Source: Diaminobutyricibacter sp049994905 (GTDB lineage Bacteria > Actinomycetota > Actinomycetes > Actinomycetales > Microbacteriaceae). From it: a stretch of DNA of 64,000 bases. Below are positions 52,359-61,494 of the stretch, piece after piece. How positions within the stretch are numbered: the stretch's first letter is position 1; each line of letters starts with the position of its first letter. The translations under genes and the position numbers were made by a program. Location: NCBI RefSeq assembly GCF_049994905.1, contig NZ_CP188258.1:1984001-2048000 (forward strand). The letters are read 5' to 3'. The notes beneath the pieces are model-generated. The model saw only the letters and a list, made by a program, of their open reading frames with translations, had not been told where the DNA came from and did no database searches.

Positions 52359-53720
52359 CTACGCGTTCGCCGGAGCGGCCTCCGCGGGCGCGGGGAGCGG
52401 CAGCTCGTCGATGATCGGCTTGCGCCGGACCGCGAAGCCTGCAGACACCAGGGTGATCACCGACATGATCGCCAGGATGATGCCGGGGTGCCACCACGCG
52501 TTACCGGTGGCGTGACCGAGGGTGAGGGTGACCGCCGGGATGAACGCGGTCAGCAGTGCGGCGATGCTGTACGCCACGGAGAGCGCGCTGTAGCGGTTCC
52601 TGCTCGGGAAGAGGTCGGACATCAGGCCGCCGAGACCGGCCCAGGACAGGGTCGGCAGGATGCCGCCGATGATCATCGTTCCGACCAGGATCGGGAACGT
52701 CGCGAACTGCAGGAACCAGTACATCGGGAAAGTGATGAGGAGGGTGCCGACGGCCCCGATCGCCACCACGCGTGCAGAGCCGATACGGTTCGCCCACACC
52801 CCGAAGAGCGGAATGGTGACCAGCTGCAGCAAGCCGCCGATCGTCGTGGCGATCAGGAGGTCGTTGAAACTGAAACCGAGTGTGCTCGTGCCGTAGTTGA
52901 CCATGTAGGTGTTCATCAGTGAGTACGACCCGATCCCGAGCACGGCCGCGCCGATCGCGATGATGAACGGCACGGGCGAGTTGCGGAGTACATCGGCGAG
53001 CGGGAAACGGTCACGGCTGTTCGTCGCGACGAGCTGCTTGAAGACCGGCGTCTCGTCGATCGACCAGCGCAGGTACAGCGACACGAGCAGGAGCGGGATC
53101 GCGGTGAGGAACGGGATGCGCCAGCCCCACTCTGCGATCTGCGCCTGGGTGAGCATGAGGGGGAGTGCGATGAAGACGAGCGCGCTCAGGATGGAGCCGA
53201 CCGGCGATCCGAGCTGCGGCAGCGACGCGTAGAACCCGCGGCGCTTCGGATTCGCGTACTCGGTCGCGAGCAGGATCGATCCGCCCCACTCGCCGCCGAG
53301 TGACAGCCCCTGGATCAGCCGGAGAAGGACGAGGGCGATCGCGCCGAACCAGCCGGCGACGGCGTAGGTCGGCAGGAGCCCGACGAGGCCGGTGCTCACG
53401 CCCATGATGCTGATCGTGATCAGCAGCGTCGCGCGGCGTCCGATGCGGTCGCCGAGGTGGCCGAAGACGATGGCCCCGAGCGGGCGGATGACGAACCCGG
53501 CCGCGATCGTCAGGAACGCGGCGAGTACTTCGCCGAACGTGCCGAGCGGCGCGAAGAAGAGTGGGCCGACGAAGAAAGCGCTGAAGTACGCGAAGAGGTA
53601 GAAGTCATACGATTCGAGCGAAGTGCCCACGAACGACGCGATGGTCACGCGTCGTGCGGTGCCGGGGGTGATCCCTGGACGATCGGTCTCGCTGAACGTC
53701 AGGGTGTCGGATGAACTCAC
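52359..53720 (-). CDS. MFS transporter, metabolite:H+ symporter (MHS) family
   Basis: A 453-residue transporter with 12 hydrophobic segments. SLESYDFYLFAYFSAFFVGP and SLGGEWGGSILLATEYANPKRRGFYAS are hallmarks of the MHS family (ProP/KgtP-like). FGHLGDRIGRRATLL is the loop 2-3 signature. It imports an organic acid, amino acid or betaine with protons. The start is GTG at 53720 with AAGGAC; an ATG at 53786 would place the start inside the operator. It is divergent from the TetR gene with a palindromic operator between. Confidence 0.9.
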   Translation of the reverse strand: MSSSDTLTFSETDRPGITPGTARRVTIASFVGTSLESYDFYLFAYFSAFFVGPLFFAPLGTFGEVLAAFLTIAAGFVIRPLGAIVFGHLGDRIGRRATLLITISIMGVSTGLVGLLPTYAVAGWFGAIALVLLRLIQGLSLGGEWGGSILLATEYANPKRRGFYASLPQLGSPVGSILSALVFIALPLMLTQAQIAEWGWRIPFLTAIPLLLVSLYLRWSIDETPVFKQLVATNSRDRFPLADVLRNSPVPFIIAIGAAVLGIGSYSLMNTYMVNYGTSTLGFSFNDLLIATTIGGLLQLVTIPLFGVWANRIGSARVVAIGAVGTLLITFPMYWFLQFATFPILVGTMIIGGILPTLSWAGLGGLMSDLFPSRNRYSALSVAYSIAALLTAFIPAVTLTLGHATGNAWWHPGIILAIMSVITLVSAGFAVRRKPIIDELPLPAPAEAAPANA

Positions 53721-53761
53721 GAACGGTCCTTGTCTCTTGTCGCTTGTGGCGGTCTTAGTAT

Positions 53762-53776
53762 TTGGATCGGGTCCAA
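53762..53776. promoter_or_regulatory. TetR-type operator palindrome
   Basis: TTGGA-TCGGG-TCCAA is a perfect 5-bp-armed palindrome, extended to TATTTGGA...TCCAATAATA with partial symmetry. It sits in the 78-base gap between the divergent MHS transporter and TetR genes and overlaps likely -10 elements of both (TAATAG rightwards, TACTAA leftwards). It is the probable operator of the TetR protein. Confidence 0.7.
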
Positions 53777-53798
53777 TAATAGGCATGAGGGGTAACGC

Positions 53799-54443
53799 AT
53801 GAGCGCAGCGGACAATTCCCGTGCCCCGCGCAACGGCTCCGGCCGGCCGAGGGCGTCATCCCGTGCCATGCTCGCCGAGGCCGCGGCCGAGCTCTTTCTC
53901 GAGCAGACCTATGCGGGAACGACGATCGACCAGATCGCGCAGCGGGCCGGCGTGAGCAGGAACACCTTCTTCAACTATTTCCCGGCGAAGAGCGACGTGC
54001 TCTGGTACGAAGTCGACGACGCGCTCCGCCAGTTCGGCGACATCCTCTTATCGGTGCCCGACGAGGTGCCGGTGATGACTGCCGTGCGCAGCGCGATCCT
54101 CTCGCTCGCCGGAGACTTCAGTCCGTCACGGGTGCCGATCGCACTCACCCAGTTCGACCTGATGGGCACGAGCGCCGAACTCGAATCGTCGGCGCTTTCG
54201 CGGTTCCTCGCTGTGGTGCGCCAGCTCAGCGTCGACATCGGACGCCGGCTGGGCACGCAACCCGGCACGCTGGAACCGCAGGCGATCGCCACGGCGGTGA
54301 TCGGGGCGGCCGTCGCGGCGGCGGGGGTGTGGGCGCGTGCCGGGGTCCATCGGGGTGCCCTGACACCCTATGTCGCCGACGCGGTCACGCCCGTCTGCTC
54401 CGGCTATCAGGCCATGCTCGATCGTCAGGCGGCGACCCGCTAG
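53799..54443 (+). CDS. TetR-family transcriptional repressor
   Basis: A 214-residue regulator. The N-terminal HTH reads RAMLAEAAAELFLEQTYAGTTIDQIAQRAGVSRNTFFNYFPAKSDVLW, the classic TetR pattern. The C-terminal ligand domain is helical (VRQLSVDIGRRLGTQPGTLE). ATG at 53799 with GAGGGG six bases upstream. It is divergent from the MHS transporter, its likely target, with the palindrome at 53762-53776. Its stop codon overlaps a -10-like TAGAAT from which the ileS leader could begin. Confidence 0.92.
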   Translation: MSAADNSRAPRNGSGRPRASSRAMLAEAAAELFLEQTYAGTTIDQIAQRAGVSRNTFFNYFPAKSDVLWYEVDDALRQFGDILLSVPDEVPVMTAVRSAILSLAGDFSPSRVPIALTQFDLMGTSAELESSALSRFLAVVRQLSVDIGRRLGTQPGTLEPQAIATAVIGAAVAAAGVWARAGVHRGALTPYVADAVTPVCSGYQAMLDRQAATR

Positions 54444-54446
54444 AAT

Positions 54447-54664
54447 CGAAGGCACAGACGTCGACCCGGCCATCACCGGTGAGTCTTCGGAAGAACGGCG
54501 CAGCAGCACGCGCCCAGTAGAACCGAACGGGGCTGGCCCGTCACAGCCAAGGAACAAGCGGTCGCGCTACGCCGAAGGGGGCATTGCGCGGCAAGCGGGG
54601 TGGTACCGCGACACGCGCCTCGAGCGCCTGGCGTCCTCGTGCAGACACAGAACCTGCCAGGAGA
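54447..54664 (+). promoter_or_regulatory. T-box riboswitch of ileS (isoleucine specifier)
   Basis: The T-box core GCGGGGTGGTACCGCG is at 54595-54610. Upstream, stem I contains the specifier ATC (54472-54474) in cggccatcaccgg and the sequence gagtcttcggaagaacgg. The leader ends at the ribosome site CAGGAGAG four bases before the ileS ATG, so control is probably translational, as in other actinobacterial ileS T-boxes. Uncharged tRNA-Ile would free the ribosome site. A -10-like TAGAAT (54440-54445) overlaps the tetR stop. Confidence 0.9.
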
Positions 54665-54667
54665 GAA

Positions 54668-57600
54668 ATGCCGTACCCCAAGTCGAACCCCGGCGACGAG
54701 CAGCCGGAAGCGCGCGGCGTCACGCCGTCGCCGAACTTCCCCGAGATCGAGACGGACGTCCTCGAATTCTGGAAGAAGGACGGCACCTTCCGCGCATCCA
54801 TCGACAACCGCGCCGATGCGCCGGAGTGGGTCTTCTACGACGGCCCACCCTTCGCCAACGGACTCCCGCACTACGGCCACCTGCTCACCGGGTACGCGAA
54901 AGACGTGTTCCCTCGGTTCGAGACCATGCGCGGGCGCAAGGTCGAGCGTCGCTTCGGCTGGGACACCCACGGGCTGCCCGCCGAACTCGAGGCGGAGCGG
55001 CAACTCGGCATCACCGACAAGAGCCAGATCGAAGAGATGGGCATCGCCGTCTTCAACCAGGCCGCGCGGGACTCGGTACTGCGTTACACCCGCGAATGGC
55101 GCGAGTACGTGACCCGGCAGGCACGGTGGGTCGACTTCGACAACGACTACAAGACGCTCGACGTCAACTACATGGAGTCGGTCATCTGGGCGTTCAAGCA
55201 GCTGCACGACAAGGGGCTCGCCTATGAGGGCTACCGGGTGCTGCCCTACTGCTGGCGCGACCAGACCCCGCTGTCGAACCACGAACTGCGTATGGACGAC
55301 GACGTCTACAAGATGCGGCAGGATCAGACCGTCACTGTGACCTTCCCGCTCGTCGGCGAGAAGGCGGAGGCGATGGGCCTGACCGCCGTGCGCGCGCTCG
55401 CCTGGACGACGACGCCGTGGACGCTGCCGACGAACCTCGCGCTGGTGGTCGGTCCGGACATCCAGTACGCCGTCGTGCCTGCGGGGCCGAACGGCGCTGC
55501 AGACGGCACCGGCAACCCCGAGCACGAGGATTTCGGGGCGGAGTACCTCCTCGCCGTCGACCTCGTCGGCAACTACGCCAAGGACCTCGGATACGCTTCG
55601 GCCGCCGACGCCCTCGCAGCGGTGACCCGCCGCATCCGGGGTTCTGAACTCGAAGGCGTGCACTACGACCGTCTGTGGGACTACTACGCGGACGAAGCGA
55701 CGTACGGCACGCAAAACGCGTGGCAGATACTCGTCGACGACTATGTGACCACCGAAGACGGCACCGGCATCGTGCACCAGGCCCCGGCCTACGGCGAAGA
55801 CGACCAGCGCGTCTGCGAGGCGGCGGGCATCCCCGTCATCATCTCCGTCGACGACGGAGCGCGATTCCTGCCGGTCGTCGAAGATGTTGCCGGCCTCCAG
55901 GTGTTCGAAGCGAACAAGCCACTCACCAAGCTGCTCCGCGAAGGCGGCCGCCTGCTGCGCCAGGCGAGCTACGAGCACTCCTACCCGCACTGCTGGCGGT
56001 GCCGCAACCCGCTCATCTACAAGGCCGTGTCCAGTTGGTTCGTGCGCGTCTCCGACATCCGCGACCGTATGGGCGAGCTCAACCAGGAGATCACCTGGGT
56101 TCCCGAGAACGTCAAAGACGGCCAGTTCGGCAAGTGGGTGGGCAATGCCCGCGACTGGTCGATCTCCCGCAACCGGTACTGGGGTTCGCCCATCCCGGTG
56201 TGGAAGAGCGACGACCCCGCCTACCCGCGCGTCGACGTCTACGGTTCGCTGGCCGAGATCGAGGCCGACTTCGGCAGGCTGCCCGTCGGAACGGACGGCC
56301 AGCCCGACCTCCATCGCCCGTACATCGACGAGTTGACCCGGCCCAACCCCGACGACCCGACGGGCCGCTCGACGATGCGCCGCATCCCCGACGTGCTCGA
56401 CGTCTGGTTCGACTCCGGGTCGATGCCGTTCGCCCAGGCGCACTACCCGTTCGAGAACCACGACTGGTTCGACTCGCACAACCCGGCAGACTTCATCGTC
56501 GAGTACATCGGGCAGACGCGTGGCTGGTTCTACCTGCTGCACGTGCTCTCCACCGCGCTGTTCGACCGCCCGGCGTTCAAGAACGTGATCAGCCACGGCA
56601 TCGTGCTCGGCAACGACGGGCAGAAGATGTCCAAATCCTTGCGCAACTACCCGGATGTGAACGAGGTGTTCGACCGTGACGGCTCGGATGCGATGCGCTG
56701 GTTCCTGATGGCGAGCCCGGTGCTGCGCGGTGGCAATCTGATCGTCACCGAGGAGGGCATCCGCGAAGGGGTCCGGCAGGTGCTCCTGCCTTTGTGGAGC
56801 ACGTGGTACTTCTTCTCGCTCTACGCCAACGCCAGCGGCGGGTCCGGCTCGGAAGGCTACGAAGCCCGCTGGCGCACCGACTCGACCGACGTTCTCGACC
56901 GCTACCTGCTGGCGAAGACACGCGACCTGGTCGAGGAGGTCACGATCGACCTCGAGGCGCTCGACAGCACCCTTGCGGCGGCCAAGCTCCGCGACTTCGC
57001 GGATGTGCTCACCAACTGGTACGTGCGCCGCTCGCGCGATCGCTTCTGGACCGGCGTCGTCGACGACGGTGAGAACAGCGAGGCGTTCGACACCCTGTTC
57101 ACTGTGCTCGAGACGTTCTGCCGTGTGGCAGCTCCCCTCCTTCCGCTCGTCACCGAACGGATCTGGCAGGGCCTGACCGGCGGGCGCAGCGTGCACCTGG
57201 CCGACTGGCCGGACGCGGGGCTCTTCCCGGCCGACGACGAACTCGTCGACGCGATGGACCGCATCCGTGCGATCAGTTCGACTGTGCTGTCACTGCGCAA
57301 GCAGGCGGGGCTGCGGGTGCGCCTGCCGCTCGCGAGGCTCACCGTCGTCGCGCACAACGCACAGGCGCTGACTCCCTTCGAGTCGATCCTGCGCGACGAA
57401 CTCAACGTGAAGGCCGTGAACCTGGTCGAGGTGCACGAATCCAGCGCGGCCGACTACGGCATCACCAGCAGGCTCACGGTCAACGCGCGTGCTGCCGGCC
57501 CCCGGCTCGGCAAAGAGGTGCAGCGCGTGATCCAGGCTGCCCGCGCCGGAGACTGGTCCGAGATCGACGGTGTCGTCACGGCGGGCGGCATCGAGCTCGC

Positions 57601-58087
57601 CGCAGGCGAATTCGACCTCGTGCTCGAAACCGCCCAGGCCGTTGACGCGACCGGCACGGCACTCGCTCTGCTCGACGGTGGCGGTTTCGTGATCCTCGAC
57701 ACCGAGACGACGGCCGACCTCGAGGCCGAGGGGCTTGCGCGCGACGTCATTCGCGCTGTTCAGGACACCCGGCGCGCCGCGGGGTTCGACGTGAGCGATC
57801 GCATCCGGCTCGACCTGGTGTTCTTCGACGACGCGGATGCGGCGGCGATCAGCCGCGTAACCGACGTCGACATCGCAGCCGAAACGCTGGCGCTCGAGAC
57901 CACCTTCAGCTGGCCGGAGAGCCACCCGTCGATCGGGGCCTTCGCGCGCCAGATCCCGTCGGAATGGCTGGCGAGCGTCGTCGAGCACGACGCCGCGTTC
58001 TACCAGGACTTCGCCGCCGGCCAGTTCGCCAATTCCGGCCGATTCATCGTGGCGGTCACCCGCCTGGACGGGAGCATCGATGTCTGA
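54668..58087 (+). CDS. ileS: isoleucyl-tRNA synthetase
   Basis: A 1139-residue class I enzyme charging tRNA-Ile. The HIGH-like motif is GLPHYGHLLTG near residue 65 and KMSKSLRN near 651. The editing domain (WTTTPWTLPTNLALVVG) is complete, and the long C-terminal domain (DUF5915-like) is of the large, eukaryote-like IleRS type, which often gives mupirocin resistance; that is inference. ATG at 54668 within the T-box leader end. It overlaps folC by eight bases. Confidence 0.97.
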   Translation: MPYPKSNPGDEQPEARGVTPSPNFPEIETDVLEFWKKDGTFRASIDNRADAPEWVFYDGPPFANGLPHYGHLLTGYAKDVFPRFETMRGRKVERRFGWDTHGLPAELEAERQLGITDKSQIEEMGIAVFNQAARDSVLRYTREWREYVTRQARWVDFDNDYKTLDVNYMESVIWAFKQLHDKGLAYEGYRVLPYCWRDQTPLSNHELRMDDDVYKMRQDQTVTVTFPLVGEKAEAMGLTAVRALAWTTTPWTLPTNLALVVGPDIQYAVVPAGPNGAADGTGNPEHEDFGAEYLLAVDLVGNYAKDLGYASAADALAAVTRRIRGSELEGVHYDRLWDYYADEATYGTQNAWQILVDDYVTTEDGTGIVHQAPAYGEDDQRVCEAAGIPVIISVDDGARFLPVVEDVAGLQVFEANKPLTKLLREGGRLLRQASYEHSYPHCWRCRNPLIYKAVSSWFVRVSDIRDRMGELNQEITWVPENVKDGQFGKWVGNARDWSISRNRYWGSPIPVWKSDDPAYPRVDVYGSLAEIEADFGRLPVGTDGQPDLHRPYIDELTRPNPDDPTGRSTMRRIPDVLDVWFDSGSMPFAQAHYPFENHDWFDSHNPADFIVEYIGQTRGWFYLLHVLSTALFDRPAFKNVISHGIVLGNDGQKMSKSLRNYPDVNEVFDRDGSDAMRWFLMASPVLRGGNLIVTEEGIREGVRQVLLPLWSTWYFFSLYANASGGSGSEGYEARWRTDSTDVLDRYLLAKTRDLVEEVTIDLEALDSTLAAAKLRDFADVLTNWYVRRSRDRFWTGVVDDGENSEAFDTLFTVLETFCRVAAPLLPLVTERIWQGLTGGRSVHLADWPDAGLFPADDELVDAMDRIRAISSTVLSLRKQAGLRVRLPLARLTVVAHNAQALTPFESILRDELNVKAVNLVEVHESSAADYGITSRLTVNARAAGPRLGKEVQRVIQAARAGDWSEIDGVVTAGGIELAAGEFDLVLETAQAVDATGTALALLDGGGFVILDTETTADLEAEGLARDVIRAVQDTRRAAGFDVSDRIRLDLVFFDDADAAAISRVTDVDIAAETLALETTFSWPESHPSIGAFARQIPSEWLASVVEHDAAFYQDFAAGQFANSGRFIVAVTRLDGSIDV

Positions 58088-59444
58088 CAACGACGACTTC
58101 ACCGCTGCGGGCGACGCGGTCTACCAGGCTCTTCTCACCCGACTCGGCGAAGCCAGCCCGCAGCCGAGGCTCGCGGCGACGCGTCGTGCAGTCGAACTGC
58201 TCGGCGACCCGCAAAGGGCATACCCGATCATCCACGTGACCGGCACGAACGGCAAGACGAGCACGAGCAGGATCGCTGAGAGCATCCTGCGGGCGTACGG
58301 CCTGCGGACCGGACTGTTCACCAGTCCGCACCTGGTGCGATTCAACGAGCGGATCACCATCGACGGCCAGCCCATCGGCGACGAGGCCCTCGCGCGCAAC
58401 TGGGACGACATCCAGCCCTACCTGCAGATCGTGGACAGCGAACTCGAGACCGCAGGGGAGCTGCCGCTCACCTTCTTCGAAGCGATGACCGTTCTCGCGT
58501 TCGCCTGCTTCGCGGATGCGCCGGTCGACGTCGCCGTCATCGAAGTCGGCATGGGAGGCGAATGGGATTCGACGAACGTGGGTGACGGACAGGTCGCAGT
58601 GTTCACGCCCATCTCCCTCGATCACACCAAGCGCCTGGGCAACACGATTGCCGAGATCGCGCGCACGAAGTCGGGAATCATCAAGCCGGCGGCCGACGTC
58701 GTCAGTGCGGTGCAGGTGCCTGAGGCGCTTCGTGAGCTCGAACAGGCGGTCGAGCTGACGGAGTCGACGCTCGCGGTTCAGCCGGCTGCCTTCGACGTCG
58801 TGCAGACCGCTGTCGCCGTCGGCGGTCAGCTCGTGACCATCCGCGGGCGCGCCGCGACGTACACCGACATCTTCCTTCCGCTCTATGGCGACCACCAGGC
58901 GCAGAATGCCGCCGTCGCCGTCGCAGCTGTCGAAACCTTCCTGGGGCGCGGCACGATGCCGCTCAACCCCGAACTCGTCGAAGAGGGTCTGGCCGAGGCC
59001 ACGTCGCCGGGGCGCCTGCAGCTGATCGGCATCGAGCCGACCGTGCTGGTCGACGCGGCACACAACCCGAGTGGAGCGGCGACACTGGCTGCCGCGCTCC
59101 GCACCTATTTCGACTTCGACGAGATCGCCTTCGTGGTCGGCGTGCTCGCCGACAAAGACGCCGTCGGCATCATCCGTGAACTCGCCCCGCTCGCGACCCG
59201 ATTCCACGCCACCCGGTCCGGGTCGGAGCGGACGATCGACCACGAGGTTCTGGGTGACCTCGTGCTCGCAGCGACGAACGTGGAATCCACGTACGTCTTC
59301 GCCGACCTCGAGGATGCGATCGAACGTGCCCGGGAATGGGCGGCGGAGGAACCGCGTCGTGCGGTCGTCGTCACCGGTTCGATAACGCTCGTGGGCGACG
59401 CGATGGCGATCGCTGCGGAACGCGACTGGAAGACGGCGTCATGA
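58080..59444 (+). CDS. folC: folylpolyglutamate synthase / dihydrofolate synthase
   Basis: A 454-residue Mur-ligase-family enzyme that adds glutamate to folates. The ATP loop is VTGTNGKTSTSRI (about residues 56-68); the Mg2+/substrate segment EVGMGGEWDSTN follows, with the C-terminal VLVDAAHNPSGA. Such length is bifunctional (dihydropteroate and folate). The start overlaps the ileS stop by eight bases. It is the second gene of ileS-folC-DUF4233-ndk, all by overlaps. Confidence 0.95.
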   Translation: MSDNDDFTAAGDAVYQALLTRLGEASPQPRLAATRRAVELLGDPQRAYPIIHVTGTNGKTSTSRIAESILRAYGLRTGLFTSPHLVRFNERITIDGQPIGDEALARNWDDIQPYLQIVDSELETAGELPLTFFEAMTVLAFACFADAPVDVAVIEVGMGGEWDSTNVGDGQVAVFTPISLDHTKRLGNTIAEIARTKSGIIKPAADVVSAVQVPEALRELEQAVELTESTLAVQPAAFDVVQTAVAVGGQLVTIRGRAATYTDIFLPLYGDHQAQNAAVAVAAVETFLGRGTMPLNPELVEEGLAEATSPGRLQLIGIEPTVLVDAAHNPSGAATLAAALRTYFDFDEIAFVVGVLADKDAVGIIRELAPLATRFHATRSGSERTIDHEVLGDLVLAATNVESTYVFADLEDAIERAREWAAEEPRRAVVVTGSITLVGDAMAIAAERDWKTAS

Positions 59445-59938
59445 GCGACGCATCCGGAACGCCGGGCGCAGGCGACGCCGAGGCGGAGGCGGGCACGCCT
59501 GCCGAAGGTGTTCGTGCTCCGCGACGTGCTCGCCGCACCCGCACGATGCGCGAATCCCTGGGTTCGATCGTGCTCGGCTTCGAGCTGATCGTCGTCTTTC
59601 TCGGCGCGCTCGTCCTGTTCGGGCTCAAGAGCCTGCCGGCCGCCGTCGCGCTCGGCGGGGGAGCGGCACTCGTCATCCTGATGATCGTTGCGATCGCCCT
59701 GCTGCGGTACCCCGTCGGCATCATCCTCGGATGGGCGGTCCAGGTCATCGTGATCGCTGCAGGGCTGCTCGTCCCGGCCTTCTACATCGTGGGGGCCATC
59801 TTCGCTGCGATGTGGATCTACTGCATGATCGTCGGCGGCAGGCTCGACCGCCGTGACCGGCGCGCGCGAGAAGCCGCCGCCCACCCCGACCCAGAGACCG
59901 ATAACGAATCCCCCAGTGGAACGGAGAAAACAGAATGA
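59441..59938 (+). CDS. DUF4233 membrane protein
   Basis: A 165-residue protein with a polar N-terminal 35 residues and four hydrophobic helices (ESLGSIVLGFELIVVFLGALVL, AAVALGGGAALVILMIVAIALL, PVGIILGWAVQVIVIAAGLL, AFYIVGAIFAAMWIYCMIVG). The tail is acidic. The family sits between folC and ndk in many actinobacteria, function unknown. ATGA overlaps join it to both neighbours, so it is translated with them. Confidence 0.88.
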   Translation: MSDASGTPGAGDAEAEAGTPAEGVRAPRRARRTRTMRESLGSIVLGFELIVVFLGALVLFGLKSLPAAVALGGGAALVILMIVAIALLRYPVGIILGWAVQVIVIAAGLLVPAFYIVGAIFAAMWIYCMIVGGRLDRRDRRAREAAAHPDPETDNESPSGTEKTE

Positions 59939-60354
59939 CCACCACCGTCGAAGAGACCCTGGTACTCGTCAAGCCCGATGGCGTCGCGCGCAATCTGACC
60001 GGTGAGATCCTCCGCAGGATCGAAGCGAAAGGCTATGCGCTCGTCGACATCCGGATGCTGCAGGCCGACCGCGACCTCCTCGCCCGGCACTACGAGGAGC
60101 ACGAAGGCAAGCCGTTCTACGAGCCGCTCGTCGAGTTCATGGAGAGCGGGCCGATCGTGGCCATCCGCGTCGCGGGCAACCGCGTGATCGAGGGATTCCG
60201 CTCGCTCGCCGGGGCCACTGACCCGACGACTGCGCTTCCGGGAACGATTCGCGGCGACCTCGCCCGGGACTGGGGCCTCCGGGTGCAGCAGAACCTCGTG
60301 CACGGCAGCGACTCGCCGGAGTCAGCGAAAAGGGAGCTCGCGCTCTGGTTTTAA
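59935..60354 (+). CDS. ndk: nucleoside diphosphate kinase
   Basis: A 139-residue enzyme that moves phosphate between NTPs and NDPs. TTVEETLVLVKPDGVARNLTGEILRRIEAKGY is the typical N-terminus. The active-site His is in NLVHGSDSPESAKRE near residue 120. The C-terminus is ELALWF, TAA stop. The ATG overlaps the DUF4233 stop. The final GCGCTCTGGTT codons are copied twice more in the 92-bp tandem repeat that follows. Confidence 0.97.
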   Translation: MTTTVEETLVLVKPDGVARNLTGEILRRIEAKGYALVDIRMLQADRDLLARHYEEHEGKPFYEPLVEFMESGPIVAIRVAGNRVIEGFRSLAGATDPTTALPGTIRGDLARDWGLRVQQNLVHGSDSPESAKRELALWF

Positions 60355-60565
60355 CACCTCCGAAGCGCAGCTTCGTCGGCGCTGGCGTCGCGGAATCGCG
60401 GTGCGATCCTTTCAGCTCCAGCGCGGGGCTAGCGCTCTGGTTCTAGAACCTCCGAAGCGCAGCTTCGTCGGCGCTGGCGTCGCGGGATCGCGGTGCGATC
60501 CTTTCAGCTCCAGCGCGGGGCTGGCGCTCTGGTTCTAGAACCTCCGGAGCGCAGCTTCGTCGGCG
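60340..60565 (+). repeat. 92-bp tandem repeat overlapping the ndk 3' end
   Basis: About 2.5 copies start at 60340, 60432 and 60524. The unit begins GCGCTCTGGTT (the last ndk codons A-L-W-F plus stop; later copies have TAG for TAA) and includes a small hairpin gaagcgcagcttc and inverted gcgctgg/ccagcgc. The copies differ at only a few positions. It could form repeated terminator-like structures. Confidence 0.9.
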
Positions 60566-60580
60566 ACGCCCGCGGAGTCG

Positions 60581-61180
60581 TCAGAGGCGGTGGAGCCAGT
60601 CGAGCTGCACCTGGGCGATGACGGCGACGACGATGTAGCAGGCGAGCGTGATCAGCGGCACCCAGCCGTACCAGGCGGCGGCAAGCCGGCGAACGGATGC
60701 CGGAACCGGAATATTGCCCGTCTTCAGGTTGTAGAGGGTCACCAGCCAGAACGTGGGGATGGTGACAGCCCAGGTGAGCATGCACCATGGGCACAGCACG
60801 AAGAGCTGGTAGATGCTCGTGTAGATCAGGAAGATCACCAGCGCCAGGGCAGCGACCACGCCGAGGTTGAACAGCAGCCAGTACCAGCGCGCGAAACGTG
60901 CGCCCGCGAGGATGCCGACGCCGACCGAGATCGTGGCCGTCCATCCTGCGATGCCGAGGATGGGGTTCGGGAAGCCGAGAAGCGAACCCTGCCACGATTC
61001 GAGGTTCTTGCTGCAGCCCACCAGCACGCTGATGTTGCACGACAGCTGGGCGTGTGGATTGGCCAGTACGGCGAACTTGTCGAGCGTCAGCTGGAACGCA
61101 GCCCAGAAGCCGATGAGCCCCGCGACGATAAGCGAAATGGCGAGGACAGTCGGACGTTTGGCTGGCTCAGTCAGTGACAC
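60581..61180 (-). CDS. vitamin K epoxide reductase family protein
   Basis: A 199-residue membrane protein with five hydrophobic helices. The loop Cys pair is in CNISVLVGCSKN, and the active-site CPWC lies in FVLCPWCMLTW. This family passes disulfide electrons from DsbA-like partners to quinone in actinobacteria. The GTG at 61180 is chosen: a -10-like CATAAT lies seven bases upstream, so translation may be leaderless; a GTG at 61201 would begin upstream of that -10. It is divergent from rne. Confidence 0.88.
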   Translation of the reverse strand: MSLTEPAKRPTVLAISLIVAGLIGFWAAFQLTLDKFAVLANPHAQLSCNISVLVGCSKNLESWQGSLLGFPNPILGIAGWTATISVGVGILAGARFARWYWLLFNLGVVAALALVIFLIYTSIYQLFVLCPWCMLTWAVTIPTFWLVTLYNLKTGNIPVPASVRRLAAAWYGWVPLITLACYIVVAVIAQVQLDWLHRL

Positions 61181-61247
61181 CCTCGGATTATGGCATATCA
61201 CCGTGGACGTAACGGCGGGGTGCGCACGGACGTGAGTGCGGTCGTGC

Positions 61248-61494
61248 GATAATTGAGGGGAAGTCTCCCGGGCCGCGCTCGGAGAGGCGCCAAAGAAGGC
61301 TTTTTGGGCGTCGATACGCCCAGCAGTGGTCGGTCAGAGTGACCGACAGTCAGACATTGAGACAGTGTGATCAGAGCCAAGAGCCGGTCGCACGTGTAAA
61401 GGATTGGCGGAAACGGCGCTCAGCGTGGTTTCCGCTCTGGAGAGTACCCGGGCAGGTGGCGCGGTCGCCCACCCGGTTGAGGAGTGCACCAGAG
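61248..61494 (+). promoter_or_regulatory. structured leader of the RNase E gene
   Basis: A -10-like GATAAT (61248-61253, with TG upstream) would give a leader of about 235 bases. The leader holds three clean hairpins: GGGCGT/ACGCCC (61306-61321), GTCGGTCA/TGACCGAC (61329-61347) and GCGGAAAC/GTTTCCGC (61407-61435). E. coli rne is autoregulated through its 5' UTR; a similar role here is inference. The rest of the gap (61181-61247) holds the divergent promoters. Confidence 0.6.
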
